Assembly: GCF_904846685.1 (NCBI RefSeq)
Contig: NZ_CAJHBQ010000001.1
Span: 620,001-684,000 of the forward strand
Reading direction: 5' to 3'
Source: Psychrobacter submarinus
Lineage (GTDB): Bacteria > Pseudomonadota > Gammaproteobacteria > Pseudomonadales > Moraxellaceae
DNA: 64,000 nt
The position numbers and the translations under genes were made by a program. Below are positions 54,383-64,000 of the stretch, piece by piece. The notes beneath the pieces were generated by a model, which had not been told where the DNA came from, did no database searches, and was given only the letters and a program-made list of their open reading frames with translations. Positions within the stretch are counted from its first letter, which is position 1. Every line of letters starts with the position of its first letter.

Positions 54383-55477
54383 TCACTTAAACTCTACTGT
54401 AGCGTCATCGTCGATAACTCCTAACAAAGATAACGCGTCCCAGTTGGTCAAACGCACGCAGCCTGCTGAGGCTTGGCGACTAATGCGATCAGGATCTGGC
54501 GAACCATGTATACCATAAGACGGCTTTGACAAGCCAATCCAAACCTTGCCTACTGGGTTATTAGGACCTGGCGGAATAATAAACTTCTCTCCGTTATCGC
54601 CAGTATAAGTATAGTTGGGGCCATAGACTTTCACTTTTACTTCATGCGTACCTGTTGGTGAAGGCGTAGCAGTGCTGCCGACTGTCGTGGGATAGCTTGC
54701 CACAAGATTGCCTTGTTCATCATAGGCATAGAGAGTTTCGGTAGTTTTATCCGCGACCACACGGCTGACCGGCGTTGTATTAGGATTGCCCGGATTATAG
54801 ACGGTGATGGTCTCGCCAGCATTAAAGCTAGCCTTCGGATTTAGAGACTTCAGGTAGCTGTCACTCATATGAAACTTCTCAGCTAATGCCTCAAGCACGG
54901 ATTCATAATACATGCCCTCCAGATTAGACTTGGCTTCTGCGCCAGCTGGAATCGTGGTCGTTTTGATATTGACATCATCAGGGGTTAATTTATAGCGCAC
55001 TAGTACAGGTTGACGGGTTAATGCCTCACTCGCTGTCAGTGCATCCCAAGTTTCGGTATTTAACTGGTCAGTGACGCTCAAACCATTAGCCTTTTGAAAC
55101 GCTTGCATCGCTTTACGAGTGTTTTTGCCCCAGTACCCATCCACTGAGCCGACGCCGCTATGGTGCCAATTTAATAGCGCTTGCAAGCGAGTGCCAACTT
55201 CACGATCTATCTTCTCCCCCTCTTTCCAATTAACACGGTTTATTTTTTTTGCAGATTTTGATAGTCCCTCTGTCGTATACTTAATGGTTGGTAGTAGCTC
55301 GTTAAGAGACTCAGCTGTCGCTTTACTTGCTGCTTTATCACTATTTATCTTTTGACTGACGCCATTAGTAACGGGGCTAACATCGCTGTTAGTTGCCGCT
55401 AGCGCTGGACTCATTAGTAGCACAGTAGATAGACTGCTCGCTAGCATGGCACTGGTAATTTTGGTTAATTGAGACAT
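54383..55477 (-). CDS. L,D-transpeptidase with peptidoglycan-binding domain
   Basis: 364 residues. Signal peptide ending SPALAATN. PG-binding domain at about 85-145 (VDGYWGKNTRKAMQAFQKAN) and a LysM-like linker (YNPGNPNT). The YkuD catalytic domain has IHGSPDPDRISRQASAGCVR: His, Ser and catalytic Cys in SAGCVRL. It cross-links peptidoglycan or attaches proteins in the periplasm. Confidence 0.93.
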   Translation of the reverse strand: MSQLTKITSAMLASSLSTVLLMSPALAATNSDVSPVTNGVSQKINSDKAASKATAESLNELLPTIKYTTEGLSKSAKKINRVNWKEGEKIDREVGTRLQALLNWHHSGVGSVDGYWGKNTRKAMQAFQKANGLSVTDQLNTETWDALTASEALTRQPVLVRYKLTPDDVNIKTTTIPAGAEAKSNLEGMYYESVLEALAEKFHMSDSYLKSLNPKASFNAGETITVYNPGNPNTTPVSRVVADKTTETLYAYDEQGNLVASYPTTVGSTATPSPTGTHEVKVKVYGPNYTYTGDNGEKFIIPPGPNNPVGKVWIGLSKPSYGIHGSPDPDRISRQASAGCVRLTNWDALSLLGVIDDDATVEFK

Positions 55478-55785
55478 AGTTTCCTCTAATATTCAATATA
55501 GTCTTATAGTGACTTTTTATTATTGTGAAAGTATTTACTAATATAAATACTTCAATAATAATGACATAGCGCCCTGTTAGCATATAAGCCCATTATGTTA
55601 ATAGCGGTCTACTCATATAGTATCTATGTAAATATAACAACTATGTAAAATCTACGTAAAAAACTGCTTACTTAGTAAATATATAAATAAGCTCTTTTGG
55701 ACAAAAAAACCTATAAATCGGCAAACGATTTATAGGTTAAATGAGAGATAAAAATCCATAAATATGGACTAGCACTTAAAAACAG
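55478..55785. other. intergenic region leuB-ldt
   Basis: 308 bases without a gene. Holds the ldt promoter region, several CTATGTAA-type short repeats (55620-55665) and the leuB terminator at 55708-55738. Confidence 0.4.
55708..55738 (-). terminator. leuB terminator
   Basis: AACCTATAAATCG pairs perfectly with CGATTTATAGGTT; on the minus strand TTTTTTT follows. About 50 bases after the leuB stop. Confidence 0.8.
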
Positions 55786-56889
55786 TTATAGCAGTTTGGC
55801 CAATACCGCCTCGCCCATCTGACGACAGCCCACTTGCGTCAGGCCACTTTCGCTGTTATCCAAGATATCAACCGTACGTAGACCATCATCCAACACATCG
55901 CTGACCGCTTGCTCTATCGCTTGTGCAGCGGTCTCTTGCTTAAAAGTATAGCGTAGCATCATAGCCACCGATAGAATCGTCGCTAAGGGATTGGCTTTAT
56001 CTTGTCCAGCGATATCAGGAGCCGAGCCATGACAAGGCTCATACATACCTTTACCGTCCTCATCGAGGCTCGCTGATGGCAGCATCCCAATAGAGCCTGT
56101 GAGCATAGCCGCTTCATCCGATAAAATATCGCCGAACATGTTGCCGGTGACCATGACATCGAACTGTTTGGGATCCTTTATGAGCTGCATACAAGCGTTG
56201 TCAGCGTACATGTGCGACAACTCAACATCGCTATAATCCGCTTCTTGCATCTTAATCATCGTCTGCTTCCACAGCTCAGTCACCTCTAACACGTTGGCTT
56301 TATCAACTGAACAAATCTTAGCCGGCTTGCCGCTGGATTGGGAGCGAGTCTGCGCCATCTCAAACGCGACTTTGCCGATACGCTCAATCTCGCTGGTGCT
56401 ATACACCATAGTGTTGTAGCCCTGCTGCTCGCCGTTGTCTAAAGTACGGATGCCGCGCGGTTCACCAAAATAGATACCACCCGTCAGCTCACGGACGATT
56501 AATAAGTCAAGCCCTGAGATGATATCGGCTTTGATACTCGAAGCATTCGCTAGCTGCGGATATAGTTTGGCGACACGCAAATTAGCAAACAGACCAAGCT
56601 CACTGCGAATCTTGAGCAAACCACGTTCAGGACGTTTACTGCGCTCAATGTTATCCCACTTAGGGCCACCAACTGCGCCTAACAGTACAGCGTCGGCTGC
56701 ACGAGCCTGCCTTAAAGTCTCCTCGGGCAACGGCTCACCAGTCGCATCAATCGCCGCACCGCCAAGAAGCCCCGACTCCAGAGTAAAGCCCAAATCGAAT
56801 TTATCATTGGCCGCTTTTAGGACATCGATAGCTTGAGTCATAATCTCAGGACCGATGCCATCGCCTGCTAGTGTCAATATAGTCGCCAT
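55786..56889 (-). CDS. leuB: 3-isopropylmalate dehydrogenase
   Basis: 367 residues, usual length. [12 protein letters not shown] start, [46 protein letters not shown] and [20 protein letters not shown] are hallmarks. It oxidises and decarboxylates 3-isopropylmalate in leucine synthesis with NAD. 107 bases downstream of a lipoprotein gene on the same strand. Confidence 0.97.
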   Translation of the reverse strand: MATILTLAGDGIGPEIMTQAIDVLKAANDKFDLGFTLESGLLGGAAIDATGEPLPEETLRQARAADAVLLGAVGGPKWDNIERSKRPERGLLKIRSELGLFANLRVAKLYPQLANASSIKADIISGLDLLIVRELTGGIYFGEPRGIRTLDNGEQQGYNTMVYSTSEIERIGKVAFEMAQTRSQSSGKPAKICSVDKANVLEVTELWKQTMIKMQEADYSDVELSHMYADNACMQLIKDPKQFDVMVTGNMFGDILSDEAAMLTGSIGMLPSASLDEDGKGMYEPCHGSAPDIAGQDKANPLATILSVAMMLRYTFKQETAAQAIEQAVSDVLDDGLRTVDILDNSESGLTQVGCRQMGEAVLAKLL

Positions 56890-56996
56890 ACTTTTCCTTG
56901 TCTTTGAATATTGTAATAAAACTAGAGCTTGTCAAAACTTAGTTATTTGTGGGAATCGGAGGTTTTAATAATTGCGATAAAACGTTATAAAGGGAT

Positions 56997-57659
56997 TTAA
57001 CTGGTCACCGTATCATCAAACACGCCAGTTTCTACAAACTCGCCTTGACGCTCAGTATCAACTTGCTTACAAAAACGACGCTCAATAGTGCCATCTTGAA
57101 TAAGCTCTATGCATAGAGGGTTCGGCGATGCACTCGTTAATAAGCTACTGTCTTTTTGTGGAGATTGAACTTTATAAGCGCGCAGCTGATAAGTACCCGC
57201 AACGAACTCGTGAATAACCGTGAAACGCTCGACGTATTCTAAGTTATTTTCAGGATAAAAATTCACTTGTACTTCGCGCTTGATAGGTGTTACTCGGGCG
57301 TAATAATTAGTCAAACCGGAGATGCCAGAGGCCGATAACGGCACCAGCTTAACAGCTTTAGTATCGACTAGTGGCACCTTATCTTTTTCAGGTTCTACTA
57401 TTACAATGTTACGGTCAACAGGCTGATGCGTCTCTTCTGCAATAGTCGGCGTTTGATCGATGCGAGTAATCTCACAGTGATAAGTACCTACACAAGCGAT
57501 ATTAGTCTCGCCTGCCACCGGGTAAATCTTGCCAGACCAATTGTCAGCACTATCAGCAGCTTCTATCTGATGATAGCCTGTAAAAAGCTGACAACTTGAT
57601 AACAGTGCACTCATAGCGAAAGTGGCACCAACATAAGCGGCAAAACGTGTTTTTTTCAT
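56997..57659 (-). CDS. putative lipoprotein within the leu region
   Basis: 220 residues with a lipobox ALLSSCQLF after a typical signal peptide. Mature part has Cys pairs (IACVGTYHCEITRI; NPLCIELIQ with RRFCKQ) and beta-rich character. No named family recognised. Sits between leuD and leuB on the same strand, probably part of the ancestral transcription unit, now cut off from leuCD by the IS5-family insertion. Confidence 0.7.
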   Translation of the reverse strand: MKKTRFAAYVGATFAMSALLSSCQLFTGYHQIEAADSADNWSGKIYPVAGETNIACVGTYHCEITRIDQTPTIAEETHQPVDRNIVIVEPEKDKVPLVDTKAVKLVPLSASGISGLTNYYARVTPIKREVQVNFYPENNLEYVERFTVIHEFVAGTYQLRAYKVQSPQKDSSLLTSASPNPLCIELIQDGTIERRFCKQVDTERQGEFVETGVFDDTVTS

Positions 57660-57743
57660 AATGACGGCTACTTTTTTTAAATGATAAAGTTGCTTTTATA
57701 ATAGACCTCTTGCAAAAGTAGTTGTAAGACACAACGTATATTA

Positions 57744-58208
57744 TTGAACTCTACTTACTTAATAGATATGCCAAACATAAATAAGCTACTCAAACAAAGT
57801 AACGCTGGTTTTAAACGCTACACTGGCATTCATAAAGCCACCTTTTATGAGATGCTTGATGCCATGCAAGAGCATGAAGCATCTAAGACCAAATCAGGCA
57901 GACCAAGTGTGCTCAGTCTTAAGGAGCAGATACTACTAGCCCTGACTTATTGGCGTGAATACCGCACGCTTTATCATATCAGTATGGACTTTGGTATTCA
58001 TGAGTCTTCTGCTAGCCGTATCATTCGTAAAGTAGAAGACACACTGATTGACTCTGGCAAGTTTGAATTGCCTAAAAAGCTGCCTAGTCGTGTCGATGAG
58101 GACATCAATTGGTCAGTCGTCATCGTCGATGCCACCGAAACCCCTATTGAGCGTCCAAAAAAAACCAAAGCGACTACTACAGCGGCAAGAAAAAACAACA
58201 CACCTTAA
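57744..58208 (+). CDS. IS5-family transposase OrfA
   Basis: 154 residues as open: HTH part (GRPSVLSLKEQILLALTYWR, SRIIRKVED) and the start of the catalytic domain with the first Asp in VIVDATETPIERPKK. The frame is lost after an A8 run (58157-58164); true continuation is in the -1 frame. Confidence 0.88.
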   Translation: MNSTYLIDMPNINKLLKQSNAGFKRYTGIHKATFYEMLDAMQEHEASKTKSGRPSVLSLKEQILLALTYWREYRTLYHISMDFGIHESSASRIIRKVEDTLIDSGKFELPKKLPSRVDEDINWSVVIVDATETPIERPKKTKATTTAARKNNTP

Positions 58209-58600
58209 AAGCGCAGGTTATCGTCCATTGGCAAACCGGCTTGATACTTGATGTGCAAACCTGCAAAGGGTCAATCCACGATTTTAAGCTCTATAAAGAT
58301 ACTTGTCCTGATTGGCTTCCTGACAATGCTAAATTACTAGCAGATAGTGGCTATCAAGGTATAGCAAAGCTACATAAGCAAACCTTCACCCCTTTTAAAA
58401 AGCCACGTGGTGGTCAGTTACTGGAGATATGCAAACAGGCCAATCACTATCTGGCAAAGTTCCGTATTGTGGTTGAGCACAAAATAGGCTTAATCAAGTT
58501 GTTTAAAATCGTGGCTCATAAATATCGCAACCGTCGTCAGCGCTATGATCTTAGAATGAAGCTGTTTGCTGGTATCATTAATTCCGAGCTTAGACTATGA
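58157..58600 (+). CDS. IS5-family transposase OrfB, reached by -1 frameshift at A8
   Basis: The -1 frame after the A run reads SDYYSGKKKQHTLKAQVIVH without interruption. It carries the second Asp in LLADSGYQGI and the Glu in VVEHKIGLIKLFK. Combined with OrfA this gives a complete DDE transposase of about 285 residues. Confidence 0.85.
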   Translation, partial: KKNQSDYYSGKKKQHTLKAQVIVHWQTGLILDVQTCKGSIHDFKLYKDTCPDWLPDNAKLLADSGYQGIAKLHKQTFTPFKKPRGGQLLEICKQANHYLAKFRIVVEHKIGLIKLFKIVAHKYRNRRQRYDLRMKLFAGIINSELRL

Positions 58601-58761
58601 CTTTTGCAAGAGGTCTAATAGCTATCTTGCCGCCATAACTCAACACAGTATTGCTCACTGTATAACTATTATTAACGCTGGTATAAATAAGTAAATAGCC
58701 TTAAGAGTGTTAAATACTCATAAGACGCTACTGCCGATAGAGCATCGCCTAGAAATTTCGG

Positions 58762-59412
58762 TTAAGCATGCACTTGATTAAATATCCAAGGCGTCTTTTG
58801 CATCATTTTATGCTCATAGTCTTTGATAGCATCGCTTTGTTGCAAGGTTAGACCGATATCATCTAGACCATTTAACAGACAATGCTTGCGAAACTCATCG
58901 ACCTCAAACGCATACTCTTCTCCTGTCGGGGTGATGACCACTTGGCGCTCTAGATCAGCGGTCAGCTCATAGCCCTCATTCGCTTGCGTGGCTTGCATAA
59001 GCGTATCGACAATAGCTTCATCTAAAATAATGGGCAGCATTCCGTTCTTAAAGCAGTTATTATAAAAGATATCGGCAAAGCTTGGCGCAATCACCGTACG
59101 AAAGCCGTATTCTGAGAGGGCCCATGGCGCATGCTCGCGACTAGAGCCACAACCAAAGTTTTTACGCGCAAGCAAAATTGTTGCGCCTTGATAGCGGGGC
59201 TGATTTAAGACAAAATCAGGGTTGATCGGGCGTTTACTATTATCTTGCCCCGGAAACCCTTCGTCCAAATATCGCCAATCGTCAAATAAATTGACGCCAA
59301 AACCGGTGCGCTTAATAGATTTTAAAAACTGCTTAGGGATAATCTGATCGGTATCAACGTTTGAGCGGTCTAAAGGGCATACAATGCCCGTTTGAATATT
59401 ATAAGCTTGCAT
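58762..59412 (-). CDS. leuD: 3-isopropylmalate dehydratase small subunit
   Basis: 216 residues: [40 protein letters not shown] and [17 protein letters not shown] are the swivelling-domain motifs. Pairs with LeuC to isomerise 2- to 3-isopropylmalate. 54 bases downstream of leuC, same operon. Confidence 0.97.
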   Translation of the reverse strand: MQAYNIQTGIVCPLDRSNVDTDQIIPKQFLKSIKRTGFGVNLFDDWRYLDEGFPGQDNSKRPINPDFVLNQPRYQGATILLARKNFGCGSSREHAPWALSEYGFRTVIAPSFADIFYNNCFKNGMLPIILDEAIVDTLMQATQANEGYELTADLERQVVITPTGEEYAFEVDEFRKHCLLNGLDDIGLTLQQSDAIKDYEHKMMQKTPWIFNQVHA

Positions 59413-59466
59413 AGTGTTTCCTATAAATAACTATCGAATGTTAGAAGAGTAATCGATTATCCTCTT

Positions 59467-60885
59467 CTAAAAAGTACGCACATCGACAAAGTGACCCGCC
59501 AATGCGGCCGCTGTCGCCATCGCTGGACTCACTAAATGCGTGCGCCCACCATTGCCTTGACGGCCCTCAAAGTTACGGTTAGAGGTCGACGCGCAGTGCT
59601 CACCGGGCTCAAGCTTATCGGCATTCATCGCCAAGCACATTGAGCAACCAGGCTCGCGCCACTCAAACCCTGCATCAGTAAATAGCGTATCTAAGCCCTC
59701 AGCTTCTGCCTGCAGTTTGACTTGTCCGGAGCCAGCAACGACGATCGCTTCTTTGACGCTATCAGCGACCGTGCGCCCTTTAATTACTGCCGCCGCATCA
59801 CGCAAATCTTCAATACGCGAGTTGGTACAAGAGCCGATAAAAATACGATCAAGATGAATATCTGTGATCGGCTGACCTGCCTTGAGTCCCATATAACGGT
59901 ATGCGCGCATCCAGCCCTCTTCTTGAGTGGCATCTGCCGCTTGCTCTGGCGTCGGAACGGACCCCGTGACATCAACGACCATCTCAGGAGAGGTGCCCCA
60001 AGAGACTTGCGGGGCAATCTGGCTACCATCAATCTCAACGACAGTATCGAATACCGCATCAGCATCTGAATACAAAGTACGCCAGTAGCGCTCTGCTTGC
60101 TGCCACTGCTCACCAGTGGGTGCGTAAGGACGACCTTTGACATAATCGATGGTAGTATCATCAACTGCCACCATGCCAACGCGCGCGCCTGCTTCAATCG
60201 CCATGTTACAGACCGTCATCCGGCCCTCCATGCTCATCTCTTCAAAGACCTGACCGGCAAACTCGATAGCGTGACCGTTGCCGCCGGCGGTACCGATCTT
60301 CGCGATAATCGCGAGCACCACATCCTTTGGCGTCACCCCAGCACCAAGCTCACCGGTGACACGGATCTGCATATTTTTCATTTTTTTGGTGATCAGGCAC
60401 TGCGTCGCTAAGACATGCTCAACCTCAGAGGTCCCGATACCATGCGCTAAGCAGCCAAGCGCACCATGAGTAGCGGTATGTGAGTCTCCGCAGACAACCG
60501 TCATACCCGGTAACACTAAACCTTGCTCAGGTCCTACCACGTGCAAGATACCTTGACGCGCATCATTGATCGTAAATTCAGCAATATTGAATTTGGCGCA
60601 GTTGTCATCGAGCGTGACCACTTGCAGACGCGATACTTTATCTTTGATACCTTCAACGCCTTCTAGACGCTCTTTGGTCACCGTCGGTACATTATGATCT
60701 GGACTTGCGATATTGGCCGACAGACGCCATGGCGCTCTGTTGGCCAGCTCTAAGCCTTCAAAAGCTTGCGGACTCGTCACCTCATGCAGTAGATGACGGT
60801 CAATATAAATAAGGCTAGAACCATCATCACGCTTACTGACTTCGTGAGCATTCCAAAGTTTGTCGTATAATGTTTGAGCGGCCAT
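59467..60885 (-). CDS. leuC: 3-isopropylmalate dehydratase large subunit
   Basis: 472 residues, normal length. Iron-sulfur ligands in [12 protein letters not shown] and [23 protein letters not shown] and [18 protein letters not shown] are typical of the aconitase superfamily. First gene of the leuCD operon, divergent from a LysR gene. Confidence 0.97.
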   Translation of the reverse strand: MAAQTLYDKLWNAHEVSKRDDGSSLIYIDRHLLHEVTSPQAFEGLELANRAPWRLSANIASPDHNVPTVTKERLEGVEGIKDKVSRLQVVTLDDNCAKFNIAEFTINDARQGILHVVGPEQGLVLPGMTVVCGDSHTATHGALGCLAHGIGTSEVEHVLATQCLITKKMKNMQIRVTGELGAGVTPKDVVLAIIAKIGTAGGNGHAIEFAGQVFEEMSMEGRMTVCNMAIEAGARVGMVAVDDTTIDYVKGRPYAPTGEQWQQAERYWRTLYSDADAVFDTVVEIDGSQIAPQVSWGTSPEMVVDVTGSVPTPEQAADATQEEGWMRAYRYMGLKAGQPITDIHLDRIFIGSCTNSRIEDLRDAAAVIKGRTVADSVKEAIVVAGSGQVKLQAEAEGLDTLFTDAGFEWREPGCSMCLAMNADKLEPGEHCASTSNRNFEGRQGNGGRTHLVSPAMATAAALAGHFVDVRTF

Positions 60886-61218
60886 GTAGCTGTCCTTTTC
60901 CGGTTATTGATCTTTGAACTGAGCTTCAATTAGTATGCGCCTATACTTAACGCTAATATCCTAATTATACCTTATAAGCTAAATCGATAACGCTGTAGTC
61001 TATTTAATTAATAACTATTTATTTGCTAAACTTAACAATTAACAAAAATAACAAAGTAAAAGTGTTAAAAAGTGGGTTCATCTCTTGTGATTATAGCAGC
61101 CTAATCCTATAATAATAATTGATGATTTTTATCCATTCCCAAACTTATATTTCTAATAAATTGTGATTGGATTAGCCAACTTTTAATTATAGCTCTACAT
61201 ATAGCTAAGGATACCGGT
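60886..61218. promoter_or_regulatory. leuC / lysR divergent control region
   Basis: 333 gene-free, AT-rich bases between divergent genes. The LysR ribosome-binding site AAGGA lies before a TTG start. I see no leader peptide rich in Leu codons and no convincing riboswitch. Confidence 0.4.
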
Positions 61219-62091
61219 TTGAATACCACCAATTTGACAACGTTTGTCACCGTTATGCAAACAGGCAGTATCTCAGGAGCAGCAGAAAAGCTGTTTATCA
61301 CTCAGCCTGCCGTCAGCAAACGTATCAAAAACTTAGAAGACGAATTCAATATTACGCTATTTGACACCGTAGGCCGCGGTATCGTGCCTACCCAAGCCGC
61401 TAACGAGATGCTGCCGCACGCCCGGCGTTGGCTCGATGATTATGATAATTTTAGGATTAATCTTCAGCACTCAGAACAAGTGGTCTCAGGCAAGCTAGTC
61501 ATTGGTACGAGTCATCACATTGGTCTACATCACTTAGCGCCAGTGCTCAAGCATTTTATTCAAACTTATCCTGCTGTGCAGTTAGAAGTGCATTTTGTCG
61601 ACTCTGAAGAGGCACACAAATCCGTTCTTGATGGTAACTTATCTCTGGCTTTCTTAACCTTACCGCCCGTCTATGACAAGCGCTTGACTTATCATACGCT
61701 ATGGTCCGATCCCCTATATTTCATGACCGGCACGTTATCGCCCTTAGCGCAAAAAACCAATGTGACTTTAGAGCAGCTAGCACACTATCCAGCTATTCTA
61801 CCTTCTGCCAATACCTTTACGAGTCAGATCACCTTGGCTGAATTTGCCAAACATAACTTAAAGCCTTATGCCACAATGAGTACCAATCCACTTGAGTCGA
61901 TTCGTATGCTCGTCTCCGTAGGACTGGGCTGGTCGGTACTGCCGCAAACCCTGATAAGCCAAGACTTAGAGCGTATCAATATGGCGGATAATATCGAGCT
62001 GCAACGCTACTTAGGCGTGGTTATCAATCCAAAATTGACGCGCTCTAGCAGTGTCGAGGCGCTATTGGAGCTACTTGCACCTATTGATTAA
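61219..62091 (+). CDS. LysR-family regulator, divergent from leuC
   Basis: 290 residues from a TTG start supported by AAGGA eight bases upstream. HTH: TFVTVMQTGSISGAAEKLFI, TQPAVSKRIKNLE. Effector domain with GTSHHIGLHHLAPVLKHFIQ and a C-terminal GLGWSVLPQTLI. The divergent position suggests control of leuCD, as LysR regulators do elsewhere, but the effector is unknown. Confidence 0.9.
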   Translation: MNTTNLTTFVTVMQTGSISGAAEKLFITQPAVSKRIKNLEDEFNITLFDTVGRGIVPTQAANEMLPHARRWLDDYDNFRINLQHSEQVVSGKLVIGTSHHIGLHHLAPVLKHFIQTYPAVQLEVHFVDSEEAHKSVLDGNLSLAFLTLPPVYDKRLTYHTLWSDPLYFMTGTLSPLAQKTNVTLEQLAHYPAILPSANTFTSQITLAEFAKHNLKPYATMSTNPLESIRMLVSVGLGWSVLPQTLISQDLERINMADNIELQRYLGVVINPKLTRSSSVEALLELLAPID

Positions 62092-62132
62092 TTCATGATA
62101 CCGTTAGTAATATAAACGTAACAAATATGATA

Positions 62133-62160
62133 AACGTGATCTACAAGGTCACGTTTTTTT
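62133..62160 (+). terminator. terminator after the LysR gene
   Basis: AACGTGA pairs with TCACGTT and runs into eight T. Confidence 0.75.
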
Positions 62161-62759
62161 TATAGTTATTCTATAGCTCAAAAGTATTGAGGAGCTTATG
62201 TCACGCTAGTCGCATCTAACCTACGATTAGTAATTGATATTGTGATGCGTTATAATTCTTAAGTATGAATTTTAACATTCAGTTACTTCAGTGATAACTA
62301 TGTCATTTTAATTAATGCTTTATCATTATTGAAGTAAGGTTACTGACTGATCTACTTGATAACTGATGCTACTTAATTTAGTGATGAATCTAGTGTTAAA
62401 AGTAGCTGACAGTATCACTGATTTGCAATGCTATTGATTTAAGATCTGCTTAAGTATTAAAGGTCATAACTAAAGACAGTATAATTAGCAGCCAGTTTCC
62501 TTTATGTTTGTGAGTAAGATGACTTATACAACCATAAATGACAGCTCATTTTCAAAAAGAGCTTATTATCTGCTCTTAGAGTCATATCGATAAACGTATG
62601 GTAAAACTGACGATTTTAAACGATTGATATCCTTCACTGCGATGAATAAAGGATGACTTACTTTTATTTATCGGTGTAAGCCTAAAGCTGACTGTAATTA
62701 TATCAATCCTGTAAAGTCAAAAGTAATCACTTATTGATAAGTGCAAAGTTAATAAGTGC

Positions 62760-62788
62760 AAAGCCATTACGAGATATCTAATGGCTTT
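62760..62788 (+). terminator. hairpin upstream of putP
   Basis: AAAGCCATTA pairs with TAATGGCTTT and is followed by TATTGTTTTT. No gene ends nearby, so it may close an unannotated small transcript or attenuate putP. Confidence 0.5.
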
Positions 62789-62885
62789 TATTGTTTTTAG
62801 ATATTATCTTTTGTGCTGAGTTTCTATTTTTATCTCGATAGCAAAATATAATAACAGCCAACAGCGTTGGTTAAGGACAATTTAT

Positions 62886-64000
62886 ATGAACGGAGTTTCT
62901 AGTGGCGTGCTGATATCGCTTGCCGCCTATTTCCTAGTGATGATTGGGATTGGCATTTATGCTTACTTTAAGCAGGCCAATGACACAGAAGGCTATATGC
63001 TCGGTGGCCGTAATCTCAGCCCAGCAGTAACGGCACTCTCAGCGGGTGCCTCAGATATGTCAGGTTGGTTACTACTTGGCTTACCTGGTTATATGTTTGC
63101 CGATGGTGTGGTTAGTATTTGGATCGCACTTGGTTTGACATTAGGGGCATTATTAAACTATCTGATCGTGGCACCGCGTCTTCGGGTGTATACCGAAGTA
63201 GCTGACAACGCTATTACCCTACCCGATTACTTCGCTAACCGCTTTGAAGACAAGTCACACATGCTACGTGTCATCTCAGCCGTTGTCATCATTCTATTCT
63301 TTACCGTCTATACCGCTGCAAGTCTTGTAGGGGGTGGTAAACTTTTCGAAAGCTCATTAAACCTATCTTATAGCACAGGCCTATGGGTTACTGCTGGTGT
63401 GGTAGTTGCTTATACACTATTCGGTGGTTTTCTCGCTGTATCCATGACTGACTTCGTACAAGGGGTCATCATGTTATTTGCTATGGTGATCGTCCCTATC
63501 GTTGCCTTTACTGATCTTGGCGGCATTTCAGCTACGACAACCGCAGTTCAAAATATCGATCCAAGCTTGCTCGATATTACCAGTGGTATGACAGCACTTG
63601 GTATCATCTCACTGATGGCCTGGGGCTTGGGTTATTTTGGTCAGCCGCATATTATCGTACGTTTTATGGCGATTCGCTCAGTTAGAGACGTTCCGACCGC
63701 CCGTAATATTGGTATGAGCTGGATGATTATCAGCCTTATCGGTGCCCTGATGACTGGTTTTGCTGGTCGTGCGTATGTGCAAAAGACTGCCATGACACTA
63801 GATGATCCTGAGACTATCTTTTTGGTATTCACGCAGTTTTTATTCCATCCATTGGTTTCAGGCTTCTTATTAGCGGCTATCTTGGCCGCTATCATGAGTA
63901 CCATCTCCTCTCAGCTATTGGTGGTATCAAGCTCATTGACGAAAGACGTCTATAAGCTGTTCTTTGATAAAGAAGCCCCAGAGGCGCGTCAAGTACTGGT
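62886..64000 (+). CDS. putP: sodium/proline symporter, 3' end outside window
   Basis: 371 residues visible, frame open to the right edge. SSS-family features: YFLVMIGIGIYAYFK, LGGRNLSPAVTALSAGASDM and GWLLLGLPGYMF; sodium-site SAGASDMSGW and the later AWGLGYFGQPHIIVRFMAI are PutP hallmarks. AAGGACA precedes the ATG. Takes up proline with sodium across the inner membrane. Confidence 0.95.
   Translation, partial: MNGVSSGVLISLAAYFLVMIGIGIYAYFKQANDTEGYMLGGRNLSPAVTALSAGASDMSGWLLLGLPGYMFADGVVSIWIALGLTLGALLNYLIVAPRLRVYTEVADNAITLPDYFANRFEDKSHMLRVISAVVIILFFTVYTAASLVGGGKLFESSLNLSYSTGLWVTAGVVVAYTLFGGFLAVSMTDFVQGVIMLFAMVIVPIVAFTDLGGISATTTAVQNIDPSLLDITSGMTALGIISLMAWGLGYFGQPHIIVRFMAIRSVRDVPTARNIGMSWMIISLIGALMTGFAGRAYVQKTAMTLDDPETIFLVFTQFLFHPLVSGFLLAAILAAIMSTISSQLLVVSSSLTKDVYKLFFDKEAPEARQVL

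Larger units (their letters stand above)
57703..58616 (+). mobile_element. IS5-family insertion sequence between leuD and the lipoprotein gene
   Basis: Perfect 17-base terminal inverted repeats (AGACCTCTTGCAAAAGT) at 57703-57719 and 58600-58616, with a likely TA duplication. A two-frame transposase lies within. Length is about 0.9 kb, as in the frameshifted IS427-like group. It points against the direction of leu transcription. Confidence 0.88.
62092..62885. other. gene-free stretch upstream of putP
   Basis: About 800 AT-rich bases without a supported gene. Contains the LysR terminator (62133), a hairpin at 62760 and a direct repeat ATAAGTGCAAAG (near 62737 and 62752). Possibly holds an unrecognised small RNA or long leader. 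Confidence 0.4.

Noticed and set aside
59722-60469. Open frames in both directions over leuC
   Set aside because: Shadows of the conserved leuC coding frame.

Overview
The window looks like a stretch of a Moraxellaceae chromosome, most probably Psychrobacter or a close relative. This is inferred from the AT-rich intergenic DNA, the leuC-leuD/leuB, truA, infA, queA and dinB proteins, and a FimV-like pair. It falls into a long accessory part (about 1-43,300), crowded with insertion sequences, inverted-repeat elements and broken genes, and an ordinary housekeeping part (about 43,300-64,000).

Accessory part, left to right. A tyrosine recombinase runs off the left edge and is followed by a small Cys-rich protein, a CoiA-like nuclease and an intact IS3-family element. 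Next come a cytoplasmic-looking leucine-rich-repeat protein, a two-helix ion channel, a small membrane protein, an ATP-grasp-like protein and a complete tatABC operon. Tat exports folded proteins, and about 8 kb further on lies a Tat-signal multicopper oxidase. The block 9,840-23,808 is a copper-resistance region: a Cu(I) P-type ATPase with three tandem metal-binding N-terminal modules, Met-rich small proteins, a methyltransferase, an APC permease, a DUF305 protein, and an operon (Met/His-rich protein, cytochrome c, DUF411 protein, CopA oxidase, CopB). A divergent CopR/CopS two-component pair follows. Two TGACA-type palindromes between copS/copR and the operon are strong candidate operators.

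Region 24,000-34,530 is a pile-up of mobile DNA. An IS630-like element cuts a SLOG-domain gene, and an IS256-like element cuts a very large tyrosine-recombinase-like gene. That gene is the last of a phage-like operon (excisionase-like HTH, DUF1376 protein, DnaT-like protein, unknown protein, recombinase) controlled by a divergent S24-type repressor. A second IS630-like copy lacks a catalytic Asp. A tRNA-Leu(CAA) 3' half at 34,949-35,005 is an attachment-site scar, and the P4-type integrase beside it is broken. From 36,370 to 43,254 lies a cluster of small redox genes (three MDR reductases, an SDR, two ABM-type monooxygenases, a LysR regulator and an frmR fragment), peppered with two families of short inverted-repeat elements (MITEs).

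Housekeeping part. Two hypothetical genes, dinB, queA, a FimV-like function split over two consecutive genes with matching promoters, an asparaginase, truA, infA and an L,D-transpeptidase. Then the leucine genes leuB, a lipoprotein gene, leuD and leuC (minus strand), with an IS5-family element between leuD and the lipoprotein gene. A LysR regulator is divergent from leuC, and the proline symporter gene putP runs off the right edge.
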